This document shows positions 7,532 through 16,761 of a DNA stretch of 64,000 bases, in pieces. Origin of the DNA: an uncultured bacterium (GTDB lineage: Bacteria; Fidelibacterota; Marinisomatia; Marinisomatales; UBA1611); assembly GCA_905478065.1 (NCBI GenBank), contig CAJQGZ010000019.1, positions 20,628 through 84,627 of the forward strand, written 5' to 3'. Every line of letters starts with the position of its first letter. The stretch's first letter is position 1. Position numbers and translations under genes: made by a program. A model generated the notes under the pieces. The model saw nothing but the letters and a program-made list of their open reading frames with translations. It was not told the origin of the DNA and did not search any database.

Positions 7532-8982
7532 GCTTCAAGCTCCTTAAATAATTGTGACATTTCACGCTTATAAATAGCAAGACCAGCAAGCATTGTTCCT
7601 AGTACTGTTGCTAAAACGCCAGGGATAAACCCTATATAATACAATTCTGATGTTACTTTAGCATAGAAAACATTAGGTAATACCATTTCACTTGACATTT
7701 GATTTATAGCCTCTGAATAATCTATGCCAAACTCTTGTACGTAATAAGTAAGAGATACTCCTAAAAGTGTTCCTAATAATGTTCCTACAAATCCAATAAG
7801 TACTGCTTCAATTATCATTGATCGGTATACTTGCCCCTTAGACTCTCCTATTGCAAGGCGAAGCCCAAATTCACCGTAGCGTCGTAAACCATTCATCAAT
7901 CCCATATTCCATAAAACAACCATAACAATAACCAAAAATATTGCTGCCATGACGCTCATCGCTACATTACTAAAATCAACCATACTTGCTAGTTGGCTAC
8001 TATCTCTTAGAGCAATCATTTTGGGGGTAAAGATGGCTGGGTCTTCTACAGATAAATCCTCCCACTCATCGATATTGTCATACATCTGATTGTCAGATAA
8101 TGCATCCGTTCTTTGTTTTGGTAGCTTTCTTTTTTCAGCGTTACTGATTTTATTCCACCCTGCCATATAAGATAGAGCATTATATGATTCTTCATTGCGA
8201 AGCATCTGTGCGATACTATCGCTATATGTTAAATTAAAATCACTTCGAATTCTTACTGCGTCTTCGTCATCATAATAAAGAGAATTATGGTAGCCAAATA
8301 TTTCTGAAGCGGCATCTTCCATATCAAGAGCTTGTCTTGCGCCAGAAATATCAACCAGTATCATTTGCCTATCTGCTTGACCTTTATTCAAATTAAATAT
8401 TCCTACTACATTAAAATTATATGTAGTAAAAGCATTGTCCATCGTAGAACTAATTAGTGTTATTGCACTCCCAATATTGACATTTAGTTGCTCAGCTAAT
8501 TTTGAGCTTATTAATGCATCATCTCTATTTTTTAGAAGGTGTCCACTTATCAGATATTTTTCAAGTTCCCATATCTCTACTTGGCGAGATTTTTCTGAAA
8601 AAAAATCAATTCCGATTCCAAAAACTGGTGCTTGTTCTTTCGTTTCGCCATTTTTATTAGGGACATCTAGTAATCCGCCAAATGTGATTCGAGGACTCCA
8701 AAAATAATTTGGGTACATATTATAAAGAGTTCGAATTATTTTATCAGTTTCAAATAGTGCAAGATCATTAGGTAGCTGGTTGCTTTCCTTTTCATATGCT
8801 TTTGTAACCACCTTTACATGACCACTTGAAATAACAGCAGTACTTTGTAGAAAATTATTCATCGCTCCTTCCATAAACCCTATTCCAAATATGACAAGTG
8901 TAACAGTAATAATAATTGCTAATAATGGGAAAAGACTACGAGAACGATCTCTGATTAATCCCTTTGCTAAAAATTTTATCAT
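7528..8982 (-). CDS. FtsX/MacB-type ABC transporter permease (second permease)
   Basis: Inner-membrane permease of 484 residues with the LolC/MacB layout. One N-terminal transmembrane helix (about 17-37) precedes a large periplasmic domain (about 40-345), and three C-terminal helices lie at about 345-370, 395-420 and 445-470. The conserved GLRRYGEFGLRLAIGES segment after TM2 corresponds to the cytoplasmic coupling region that contacts the ATPase. The periplasmic domain is larger than in the partner permease, so the two probably form an asymmetric LolC/LolE-like pair. The gene overlaps both neighbours by 4 nt, which suggests tight translational coupling. Confidence 0.88.
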   Translation of the reverse strand: MIKFLAKGLIRDRSRSLFPLLAIIITVTLVIFGIGFMEGAMNNFLQSTAVISSGHVKVVTKAYEKESNQLPNDLALFETDKIIRTLYNMYPNYFWSPRITFGGLLDVPNKNGETKEQAPVFGIGIDFFSEKSRQVEIWELEKYLISGHLLKNRDDALISSKLAEQLNVNIGSAITLISSTMDNAFTTYNFNVVGIFNLNKGQADRQMILVDISGARQALDMEDAASEIFGYHNSLYYDDEDAVRIRSDFNLTYSDSIAQMLRNEESYNALSYMAGWNKISNAEKRKLPKQRTDALSDNQMYDNIDEWEDLSVEDPAIFTPKMIALRDSSQLASMVDFSNVAMSVMAAIFLVIVMVVLWNMGLMNGLRRYGEFGLRLAIGESKGQVYRSMIIEAVLIGFVGTLLGTLLGVSLTYYVQEFGIDYSEAINQMSSEMVLPNVFYAKVTSELYYIGFIPGVLATVLGTMLAGLAIYKREMSQLFKELEA

Positions 8983-10154
8983 ACAGCGGCTCTCCCTCTT
9001 AGAGCATCTGTTGGTTTCATTTTTGTAATTTTCCTGGATGGTATATAGCTAACTACGAGTACGATAATTGATATTAAAATTGTTGTTGAAATGATTAAGC
9101 TAAATGAATAAATAGGAATCAATCTTTTTGCAACTAGCATACCCATTTCTGAGTAATCCATAGGCAAAGGGATACCATTTTCCCCAAAGTAAAATAAAAC
9201 TGGGCCAAACAAAATTAGAGTAATTATTCCTGCTAATAATGCATTTAACCCTCCTTCAAAGGTAAAAAGCCAAACCACCCTAGATCGAGTCATTCCTAGG
9301 GCCATGAGTGTTCCTATCTCTTTCCCTCTCCGAAATATTGATAATACCTGGGCATTAAAAATCCCCATGGCAGCTAGTGCTATTAGTATTGAATACATAA
9401 CCTGAGCGCCAGGCTCATCTGCTTTGATAATTGCCTCCATGTCTCTTATCATGTAGTCTACATCATGGTGAATCCAATCCTCAATATCTTTTATCGTTTC
9501 AAGATCTTTAGCGTATGTAACGTAGGTTGCCTGATTTTTCATAGCTAGCATTGACTGTGCTTTTGAAAGAGGTATCCATATGTGTCCAAGATCAAGTTTA
9601 AAATTTTCTGTTTCCATAATATGAACAATGGTTCCCTCATCCGCATCGTATGTCCGATCTGCATCTAACCAGCGTATTGTAAATGAATCTCCAACTTTAA
9701 GGTTTGCATTTTTTGCCATTCCGCTCCCTATAAGAACAGGAATAGTAATATCATTATGTTGATCAAGTACATTAGTAGGCATATTAACTATAGTTTGATC
9801 AGGGGTAATGCCTTTCATGACCACAGGCATTATACGGCCATTTGGATAGATAGATGCCTGACTAATAAGTACCCCGAAAGCATACTTTTGGTCTATTAAT
9901 TTTTTGATTTGATTAGGGATAATTGAATGAGAATTTTCAAACGTTCGAGGATCCATTGGATCATATTCTGGGTGCCAGTATGTCCCGCCGGCAACTTCGG
10001 TTTCTATTGTTATGTTTTTTGCATATTCTCTCATGCCATCATACATGCCAGATACAAAGATAACCAAGAAAAAAGAAATTGATGTGACAAATACGTTTAA
10101 GCTAGTCCTAAGTTTTGCTCCGAAAAGATTTTTTATTGCAATATTAAAAAGCAT
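8979..10154 (-). CDS. FtsX/MacB-type ABC transporter permease (first permease)
   Basis: Inner-membrane permease of 391 residues. It has an N-terminal helix (about 17-37), a MacB-like periplasmic domain and three C-terminal helices, with the typical FRRGKEIGTLMALGMTR coupling segment after the second helix. It belongs to the type VII ABC family (LolCDE, MacB, FtsX), which performs mechanical work on substrates in the periplasm and does not pass them through a channel. It starts 3 nt after the ATPase gene and overlaps the next permease by 4 nt. Together the three genes encode a complete transporter. Confidence 0.9.
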   Translation of the reverse strand: MLFNIAIKNLFGAKLRTSLNVFVTSISFFLVIFVSGMYDGMREYAKNITIETEVAGGTYWHPEYDPMDPRTFENSHSIIPNQIKKLIDQKYAFGVLISQASIYPNGRIMPVVMKGITPDQTIVNMPTNVLDQHNDITIPVLIGSGMAKNANLKVGDSFTIRWLDADRTYDADEGTIVHIMETENFKLDLGHIWIPLSKAQSMLAMKNQATYVTYAKDLETIKDIEDWIHHDVDYMIRDMEAIIKADEPGAQVMYSILIALAAMGIFNAQVLSIFRRGKEIGTLMALGMTRSRVVWLFTFEGGLNALLAGIITLILFGPVLFYFGENGIPLPMDYSEMGMLVAKRLIPIYSFSLIISTTILISIIVLVVSYIPSRKITKMKPTDALRGRAAV

Positions 10155-10157
10155 TAT

Positions 10158-10868
10158 TTATGCAGATTTTGGGTTAGATGTTTTTTCATCATTAATAATT
10201 TTTCCATCTTCTAAATGGACAATCCTTCTAAGGTAGCCCATAATTTTTTCATCGTGTGTTGCAAACACAAAAGAGGTTGATATTTCTGAATTAAGTTTTG
10301 ATAATATTTTCATAATATTGTGTGAGTTTTTGGCATCTAGATTCGCTGTTGGTTCATCTGCAAGCAATAATGCTGGTTCATGAACAATGGCTCTTGCTAT
10401 CGCTGTACGTTGGCACTCTCCGCCACTCATATCAGCTGGCTTTGAGTTTATTTTATCTTTAAGTCCTACCCATTCAACTGCTTGGGTTACTTTTTTTTCT
10501 CTTTCAGTTGATTTCATATTATTTAAAATTAAAGGGAGTTCTACATTTTCATATACTGTGTATACTGGGAGCAGGTTATAGCTTTGAAAAATAAATCCCA
10601 TGTGTTTTCGTCTAATTATCGCTCTTTCATTGTGAGATGTATTATCCATTGAATTTCCAAGAACGATTACGCTACCTTCTGTCGCTGAATCTAAACCGCC
10701 AATAATATTCAAAAGAGTTGTTTTTCCTGACCCCGATGGGCCAACCAAGCCAATAAATTCGCCTTCAGAAAGTTTTAAATCTATGTTTTGCAGTGCTGTG
10801 AAATAATTTCCTCCAACCGGAAATTGTTTAACTAAATTTTTTATGTTAATTACGTTTTTGTTTTCCAT
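10158..10868 (-). CDS. LolD/MacB-like ABC transporter ATP-binding protein
   Basis: Cytoplasmic ATPase of 236 residues. Walker A (GPSGSGKTT) is at about residues 43-51, followed by a Q-loop in FIFQSYNLLP, the ABC signature MSGGE (in place of LSGGQ), Walker B LLLADEP with the D-loop TANLD, and the H-loop FATHD. The sequence is typical of the LolD/MacB/FtsE group that pairs with FtsX-type permeases. The ATG at 10868 has AAGGAG 5 nt upstream, one of the better ribosome-binding sites here. That site coincides with the stop of the upstream barrel gene. It powers the two permeases encoded just downstream. Confidence 0.93.
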   Translation of the reverse strand: MENKNVINIKNLVKQFPVGGNYFTALQNIDLKLSEGEFIGLVGPSGSGKTTLLNIIGGLDSATEGSVIVLGNSMDNTSHNERAIIRRKHMGFIFQSYNLLPVYTVYENVELPLILNNMKSTEREKKVTQAVEWVGLKDKINSKPADMSGGECQRTAIARAIVHEPALLLADEPTANLDAKNSHNIMKILSKLNSEISTSFVFATHDEKIMGYLRRIVHLEDGKIINDEKTSNPKSA

Positions 10869-10877
10869 TAAAACTCC

Positions 10878-11960
10878 TTAGTGATTATAGATAAACATAA
10901 ATTGTATTCCTGTACCAAAATTAGATAGAGATTTAGGCAGCGATTCTGAGGGGATATCATATTGCTTTCGTTTCGGATTAATAGAAATAATAATATTTAA
11001 GCTATAAGCATCATATGTGCTACTCCAACGTAGGTATTGATATGTTTTATCTTTTTCCCAATCTATTTGAGAAATATGCATTATTTGGTGAATCATACCA
11101 ATCGGTAAGCTTGCCATGAAAGCTGAAAAAGTTTGATTCGATTTTAAATTTTTTATTTTGCTTTGGATATACATTGATTCTGTCATAATTAAAATTCCAT
11201 TAAAAAATGGCAGGGTATAGTCCGCGCCAATAGAAATCAGATTAATATTTGATGTATTAGATTTAATTATTGCACTTTCATTCCAAAATCCAATGAAGCC
11301 GTCAAACCTATAATCGAATGCTATTCTTTGATGAGAATTTATAATGGGGCTACCTATCTGCCCAATTAGTTGTCTTGATTTTGAAGGGTCTTTATGATAT
11401 GTAAATCCAAAATCGCCAAGCGAAGTAGTAAATTCACCTCTTCCTCCAAATGTAAGTGTATCCATCTTATTATTTATTATCCATGAAGATAATCCAATGT
11501 TATTAGATGGAAACCAGCGAAGCCTAAGTGCCTCAACGCCGTTAGTTTGTCCAGTAGGGTCTTTCAAGTCAAACGTGTCAAACCATGATAGAGGTCGGAG
11601 GATTTGTGTAGGACCAAAAACAATTTTTTGAAGTCCACAGCGTGCTTCTATTTTATCATATGAGTATCTAATCCATAAACGATGGTTATTTTCATTATTA
11701 TTATAAAGTGAATCACCAACATAGTACCTTTTTAGATTGTAAGCCCATTCGAAATCAAAAAGCTTATTTGTTGAGGTTTCTTTTTTTAAAGATAGCGTAG
11801 GCAAATAACCCAATATAGATTCATGAGTATGCCAATTATTTGGGACATCATTACTTGTGAAAAAAATTGTATTGAATTGCCCTTTAAAATTTATATTTTG
11901 TGATGGTAAAAATGAATTGAGTAATAATAAAATTTTGAAGCAAAAAATTATTTTAAACAT
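10878..11960 (-). CDS. Putative outer-membrane beta-barrel protein of the ABC operon
   Basis: No firm family was recognised. The 360-residue product has a hydrophobic signal sequence (about 1-20), no further transmembrane helix, and many short alternating polar/aromatic stretches. It ends in an aromatic-rich strand (GIQFMFIYNH), in keeping with an outer-membrane barrel. The composition is rich in Asn, Ser, Trp, Tyr and Phe. It overlaps the upstream HMA gene by 8 nt and is followed 9 nt later by the ATPase gene, so it is almost certainly co-expressed with the transporter. An outer-membrane acceptor or exit protein for the system is a reasonable inference. Confidence 0.6.
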   Translation of the reverse strand: MFKIIFCFKILLLLNSFLPSQNINFKGQFNTIFFTSNDVPNNWHTHESILGYLPTLSLKKETSTNKLFDFEWAYNLKRYYVGDSLYNNNENNHRLWIRYSYDKIEARCGLQKIVFGPTQILRPLSWFDTFDLKDPTGQTNGVEALRLRWFPSNNIGLSSWIINNKMDTLTFGGRGEFTTSLGDFGFTYHKDPSKSRQLIGQIGSPIINSHQRIAFDYRFDGFIGFWNESAIIKSNTSNINLISIGADYTLPFFNGILIMTESMYIQSKIKNLKSNQTFSAFMASLPIGMIHQIMHISQIDWEKDKTYQYLRWSSTYDAYSLNIIISINPKRKQYDIPSESLPKSLSNFGTGIQFMFIYNH

Positions 11961-12669
11961 ACATATTTATAAACGAAACTATAGCCATCAAAATCATAAT
12001 TCCATTTTCAATCAGGGTTGCAATTGTCATAGGAAGTTTGATAGCTGTCCCTAAACAAGCGCATTGAATTTCTTTCTTGTTTCTTAGAGTTTTTATTACC
12101 CCATACGTAGTTATGCATAGTAAAAATATTGTTATAACAATAGCGTTAAATAACTGAAATCGAAAAAGAAACATTAATCCTAAAATTGTTTCAATAAATG
12201 GATATAGCCAGCCATAAAATGGAATCACTTTTGCTAGTGGATCGTACATAGCGAAAGAAATTGGAAAACTCTTATAATCGAGAAACTTAAAAAAACTAAA
12301 AACAATGAAAAATAAACCCATAAAATCTAGCATAAAGTTTTCAAAAGAAGATTCAAGATTTAATAAGGTAGAAGTAATGCTGATGTAAAATAAAATAAGA
12401 CCTAATGGGTAGAGTTTTTTAAGATAAGATTCTTCAGACTCAATACGGTATGCTTCATGAACTTCATAATCATGAGCGGTGAATTTATTGGGTAATATGT
12501 TTTGAATATCTTCAATAGAAATATTTTTTTTTGCTTGGATATCTGCGGTATTGCTTTTGAATGAAACATTGACTTCGATTATATCTGCTAAACTTCGAAT
12601 CGATTTAGAAACAGTTTCTTCGCAGCTGGAACAAGTCATGCCAGAAATTTTAATTTTATAATTTTTCAT
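11953..12669 (-). CDS. HMA domain fused to a MauE/DoxX-like membrane protein
   Basis: The N-terminal 65 residues are a heavy-metal-associated domain with the metal-binding motif MTCSSC (Cys13, Cys16), as in CopZ-like proteins. A linker leads to about four transmembrane helices (about 85-235) resembling MauE/DoxX-type redox-associated membrane proteins. The Cys-x-Cys motif CACLG (Cys203, Cys205) before the last helix supports this. The architecture suggests metal (probably copper or another soft metal) binding or thiol redox work at the inner membrane. It is the first gene of the six-gene ABC operon and overlaps the barrel gene by 8 nt. Function in the operon is unknown. Confidence 0.7.
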   Translation of the reverse strand: MKNYKIKISGMTCSSCEETVSKSIRSLADIIEVNVSFKSNTADIQAKKNISIEDIQNILPNKFTAHDYEVHEAYRIESEESYLKKLYPLGLILFYISITSTLLNLESSFENFMLDFMGLFFIVFSFFKFLDYKSFPISFAMYDPLAKVIPFYGWLYPFIETILGLMFLFRFQLFNAIVITIFLLCITTYGVIKTLRNKKEIQCACLGTAIKLPMTIATLIENGIMILMAIVSFINMYV

Positions 12670-12760
12670 TGTTTATTTTTTTATTATAATAAAGAACTGA
12701 TTAAGTATGAGCAGAATAATTTAAATAAAGTTAATTTTATTACCTATTTAGCAATTAAAA

Positions 12761-15394
12761 ATGTCTGATACATCATTGAATAACAAATATAATTCTTCAT
12801 CTGTTGAAGATAAGTGGTACGAGCATTGGCTTGAAAAAAAATATTTCCACGCGGACTCAAGTTCAGACAAAGAGCCATACACAATAGTTATCCCTCCACC
12901 AAACGTGACTGGAATACTTACGGTTGGACATGTTTTGAATAATACTATTCAAGATGTTCTCATAAGAAAAGCTAGAATGCAAGGCAAGGAAGCGTGTTGG
13001 ATTCCTGGTACAGATCATGCATCTATAGCAACAGAGACAAAAGTCATAAATATGCTTGAAGAGCAAGGAATTAGCAAAAAAGATCTTTCGAGAGAAGAAT
13101 TTTTGAAGCACGCTTGGGAATGGAAAGAAAAATATGGTGGAATAATTATTGATCAGCTTAAAAAATTAGGCTGTTCTTGTGATTGGGAGAGAGAGAGATT
13201 TACGATGGATGAAGGATATTCCAATGCTGTTTTGGAAGCTTTTGTAAAACTCTATGAAAAAGATTTTATTTATAAAGGTCATAGGCTAGTCAACTGGTGC
13301 CCAGTATCAAAGTCTGCAATTAGTGATGAGGAAGTAATTCATAAGGAAGTTGATGGCCACCTTTGGTATTTTAAATATCCAATTAAAGATGAAGATAGTT
13401 ACTTAATTGTGGCAACGACTAGGCCTGAAACTATGCTTGGTGATTCTGCTGTTGCTATTAACCCAAATGATGGTAGGTATAAAGCTTTTATAGGTAAGAA
13501 AATTTTATTACCGCTAGTTGGAAGAGAAATCCCAATTATTGCTGATGATTATGTGGATCCTGAATTTGGAACTGGATGTGTGAAAATAACACCTGCTCAT
13601 GATCCAAATGATTTTTTGATCGGTGAAAAACATGATTTAAAATTCATAAATATAATGAATGATGATGCTTCAATAAATGAAAATGCGCCTCAAAAATATA
13701 TAGATAAAGACAGGTTTGAAGCTCGCAAACAAATTGTAGCGGATTTAGATGAGCTAGGTCTTTTACATAAGACAGAAAATTATAAGAATAAAATTGGTTT
13801 TTCCGAGAGAGGCAATGTGCCAATTGAATTTTATATGTCTGAGCAGTGGTTCATGAGGATGACAGAACTAGCAAAGCCAGCTATTGATGCTGTGGATGCC
13901 GGCGAAATACAATTTCATCCCGCACATTGGGTTAAAACTTATAATCACTGGATGAAAAACATCAAAGATTGGTGTATAAGTCGCCAGTTGGTTTGGGGTC
14001 ATCAAATTCCCGTATGGTATCACAAAAATGACAAATCAAAAATACATGTTTCTGTAAAAGGACCTGATGACGTTGAAAATTGGGAGCAAGAAGAAGATGT
14101 ATTAGATACCTGGGCAAGCTCGTGGTTATGGCCTCTAGGAGTTCATGATTGGCCAAATAATAACAAAGAATTAGATAAGTTTTTTCCAACAAATACACTT
14201 GTAACAGGTCCTGACATTATCTTTTTTTGGGTGGCTAGAATGATTATTACTGGATATGAGTTTTTAGGTGACAAACCATTTTCAGACGTGTACTTTACAT
14301 CTATTTTGAGAGATGAGTCCGGAAAGAAGTTGAGCAAGTCTCTCGGGAATTCTCCTGATCCTTTTGATTTATTTGAAGAGTATGGTACTGATGCTGTAAG
14401 GTTTGGGGTTATGCTTATGGCGCCTCAGGGTCTTGACGTACTTTTTTCAAAAGATAGGCTTGAGATTGGTAGAAATTTTATGAACAAGTTATGGAATGCT
14501 TGCCGTTTTGTAGATATGAACAAACCCAGCGGTTGGAATGATAAAGAGCTGATAGCTTCTCAAAGGTTAGAACTAGCAGATAAATGGATTCTTAACCGAT
14601 TAGAAAGGGCTATAAAAAATTATAATAATCAAATTGAGCGATTTCACTTTAATGAATCTGCAAAAGTACTTTATGATTTCATTTGGAATGACTTTTGTGA
14701 TTGGTATATCGAAATAGCAAAAACTAGGTTTTACTCTGAATATAGTGACAGTAAGGTTTCTACTTATAATACTTGCGTAAAGTGCATAAGAATAATTTTG
14801 CCTCTTTTACATCCTTATACTCCGTTTATTACTGAAGAGCTTTGGTCGTACTTTAAAGATAAAGACCAACCTGATTTAATAATCTCATCTTGGCCAGAAC
14901 AAAAATCTGAATTTGACCTTGAAATTGATAATGAAATGGAAATACTTCAAGGTATAATATCATCAGTTAGAGCAATCCGAAGTCGCATGAATATTCCGCC
15001 TTCAAAAAAAATTGATTTGAAAGTTAAGTGCAGTGATAGTCAGAGCGATTTTATTGCGAATAATAGCCAATTTATAATAACACTAGCTAAGCTTGAATCT
15101 TATGAATCTAGCGAATCTATGCAAAAGCCATCGCAATCAGCAGCTAGTGTCATTCATGGGATGGAGATTTATGTCCCCTTAGAGGGTCTAGTGGACTTAG
15201 ATAAAGAAAGATCCTTACTTTTAAAGAGAAAAACAAAAATTAAAGAATTACTAATTGTCATTGAAAAAAAATTATTGAACGATAAATTTATAGATAATGC
15301 TCCTTTAAAAGTTGTTGAAGGAGAAAAAGAAAAAGAAATTACTTTGAAAGATGAACTAGAAAAAATTAACTCTAACTTAGGCATGCTATCATGA
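12761..15394 (+). CDS. valS: Valine--tRNA ligase
   Basis: Class I aminoacyl-tRNA synthetase of 877 residues that charges tRNA-Val in the cytoplasm. The HIGH-equivalent is TVGHV within PPPNVTGILTVGHV (about residues 44-57), and the KMSKS-equivalent is KKLSKS at about 523-528. The editing domain lies between them, with TTRPETMLGD and GTGCVKITPAHD. The anticodon domain and the C-terminal coiled coil of ValRS (about 810-870, Lys/Glu/Leu-rich) are present. The 91-nt gap before the gene separates it from the divergent ABC operon and probably contains promoters for both. The stop overlaps the next gene in an ATGA. Confidence 0.97.
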   Translation: MSDTSLNNKYNSSSVEDKWYEHWLEKKYFHADSSSDKEPYTIVIPPPNVTGILTVGHVLNNTIQDVLIRKARMQGKEACWIPGTDHASIATETKVINMLEEQGISKKDLSREEFLKHAWEWKEKYGGIIIDQLKKLGCSCDWERERFTMDEGYSNAVLEAFVKLYEKDFIYKGHRLVNWCPVSKSAISDEEVIHKEVDGHLWYFKYPIKDEDSYLIVATTRPETMLGDSAVAINPNDGRYKAFIGKKILLPLVGREIPIIADDYVDPEFGTGCVKITPAHDPNDFLIGEKHDLKFINIMNDDASINENAPQKYIDKDRFEARKQIVADLDELGLLHKTENYKNKIGFSERGNVPIEFYMSEQWFMRMTELAKPAIDAVDAGEIQFHPAHWVKTYNHWMKNIKDWCISRQLVWGHQIPVWYHKNDKSKIHVSVKGPDDVENWEQEEDVLDTWASSWLWPLGVHDWPNNNKELDKFFPTNTLVTGPDIIFFWVARMIITGYEFLGDKPFSDVYFTSILRDESGKKLSKSLGNSPDPFDLFEEYGTDAVRFGVMLMAPQGLDVLFSKDRLEIGRNFMNKLWNACRFVDMNKPSGWNDKELIASQRLELADKWILNRLERAIKNYNNQIERFHFNESAKVLYDFIWNDFCDWYIEIAKTRFYSEYSDSKVSTYNTCVKCIRIILPLLHPYTPFITEELWSYFKDKDQPDLIISSWPEQKSEFDLEIDNEMEILQGIISSVRAIRSRMNIPPSKKIDLKVKCSDSQSDFIANNSQFIITLAKLESYESSESMQKPSQSAASVIHGMEIYVPLEGLVDLDKERSLLLKRKTKIKELLIVIEKKLLNDKFIDNAPLKVVEGEKEKEITLKDELEKINSNLGMLS

Positions 15395-16722
15395 AGCTAT
15401 TTATTCTTATAATTATTACCAATTTTATCTGGGCGCAATCATCAAAAGAATCAACTATTACAGTATACAAAGACGGTACTGCTTTAGTTAAGCAAGAAAT
15501 AATTTGGGATGCCGTTTCAAAAGGGAAGACTAATTTGAGATATGGAGATATCCCAAAGAGTATCCACAAAGACACACCATTCATTAGCATCAAGAACGCT
15601 CAAGTTTTAAGTCAAAAACTTGTTGAAAAAACTTTTTCTTCCGATGAATATTTCTCGTCAAAAAAAGGTGATATAATAACGATTAAATTAAAAAATGAAA
15701 AAGCGGTTAGTGGAATTCTTCTCGAGCTAACAAACAAAATTTTGACTATTCAGATTAAAAACAGTTTGAGGCGCTTTAACAGGAATAATATTGAATACAT
15801 TGAAACCGGAGATATTGTGTCCAATCCAAATTTCTCTCCATATTTAGATTGGGAAGTAAAGAATAATAAGGCTGGAAACTTAAAAGCAAACTTAGTTTAC
15901 AAGTTGAGTAATATATCTTGGAATGCGATTTATCGACTAACTACAAATGGTCAGACAAAAGGAGAATTAGTAGTTGAAGGTGTGATATCAAACAATTCGA
16001 GCAAAAACTACATAAATACAAATATAAACTTAGTAGAGGGGAAAATAAATAAAGTTAAGTCCATAAATAATAATAATTATGGCAAAATGGAAATGTCTCG
16101 AAGCTTACCAAATAAAAACACTCCTGATGCCCTTGGAGATTATCATATTTATTCCGCGGGAAAAATTAAAAATTTTACAGCAAAAGAGAATTTAACCGTG
16201 GGTATATATGGACCTTTGAATGTTAATTATGAAAAAAACTACGTATTTGAGAATTTTGAGAGGCAGCAAAAAGAAGAGCCGTTAAAAGTTGAGTATACTC
16301 TCTCAAATACAGAAAAAGATGGCTTGGGCATTGTTTTGCCTGCTGGTAAAGTTGACATTTACACAAGCTCTAGTAAGGGAGGATTTGAATATATTGGTTC
16401 TGACCGCCTTGGGCAAGTGCCAAAAGGGGAGTCTTCTACAATTCAGGCCGGATATGCGTTTGATATTACGGGCAAGAGGAGGGTGCTAAATTATGATAGG
16501 CAAAGAAAAAGTGAAGAAGCTGTTATTGAAGTGTCTATAAATAATACATGGTCAGAAACTGCATCTGTAAAGATAATAGAGCATGTAAACGGAGATTGGG
16601 TTATAAAAGATCAATCACATGATTACATCAAGAAAGACGCTTCAACAATATATTTTTTAATAGATGTAAAGCCTGGTAAAAAAGAATTCATAACATACAC
16701 TTATAGAAAAGAATGGAAATAG
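15391..16722 (+). CDS. Exported DUF4139-like protein
   Basis: Secreted or periplasmic protein of 443 residues with a clear signal peptide ending near WAQ (residue 15). The body is beta-rich, and the segment around residues 165-215 (WNAIYRL...ELVVEGVISNNSSKNY) matches the DUF4139 pattern of a Trp followed by a beta-sandwich strand and 'N.t...' turn. No catalytic residues are evident. It overlaps valS by 4 nt and precedes recG, but neither partner suggests a role. The family has no settled function; a structural or adhesion-related part in the envelope is only a guess. Confidence 0.65.
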   Translation: MKLFILIIITNFIWAQSSKESTITVYKDGTALVKQEIIWDAVSKGKTNLRYGDIPKSIHKDTPFISIKNAQVLSQKLVEKTFSSDEYFSSKKGDIITIKLKNEKAVSGILLELTNKILTIQIKNSLRRFNRNNIEYIETGDIVSNPNFSPYLDWEVKNNKAGNLKANLVYKLSNISWNAIYRLTTNGQTKGELVVEGVISNNSSKNYINTNINLVEGKINKVKSINNNNYGKMEMSRSLPNKNTPDALGDYHIYSAGKIKNFTAKENLTVGIYGPLNVNYEKNYVFENFERQQKEEPLKVEYTLSNTEKDGLGIVLPAGKVDIYTSSSKGGFEYIGSDRLGQVPKGESSTIQAGYAFDITGKRRVLNYDRQRKSEEAVIEVSINNTWSETASVKIIEHVNGDWVIKDQSHDYIKKDASTIYFLIDVKPGKKEFITYTYRKEWK

Positions 16723-16761
16723 AACAGCTTTGCATAAAAGTTGTCACCTTCAATTAGGGTT

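Noticed and set aside
7528..10868. MacB-type antibiotic exporter
   Set aside because: No MacA-like membrane-fusion protein or TolC is present. A LolA-like protein and two separate permeases favour a Lol-type system.
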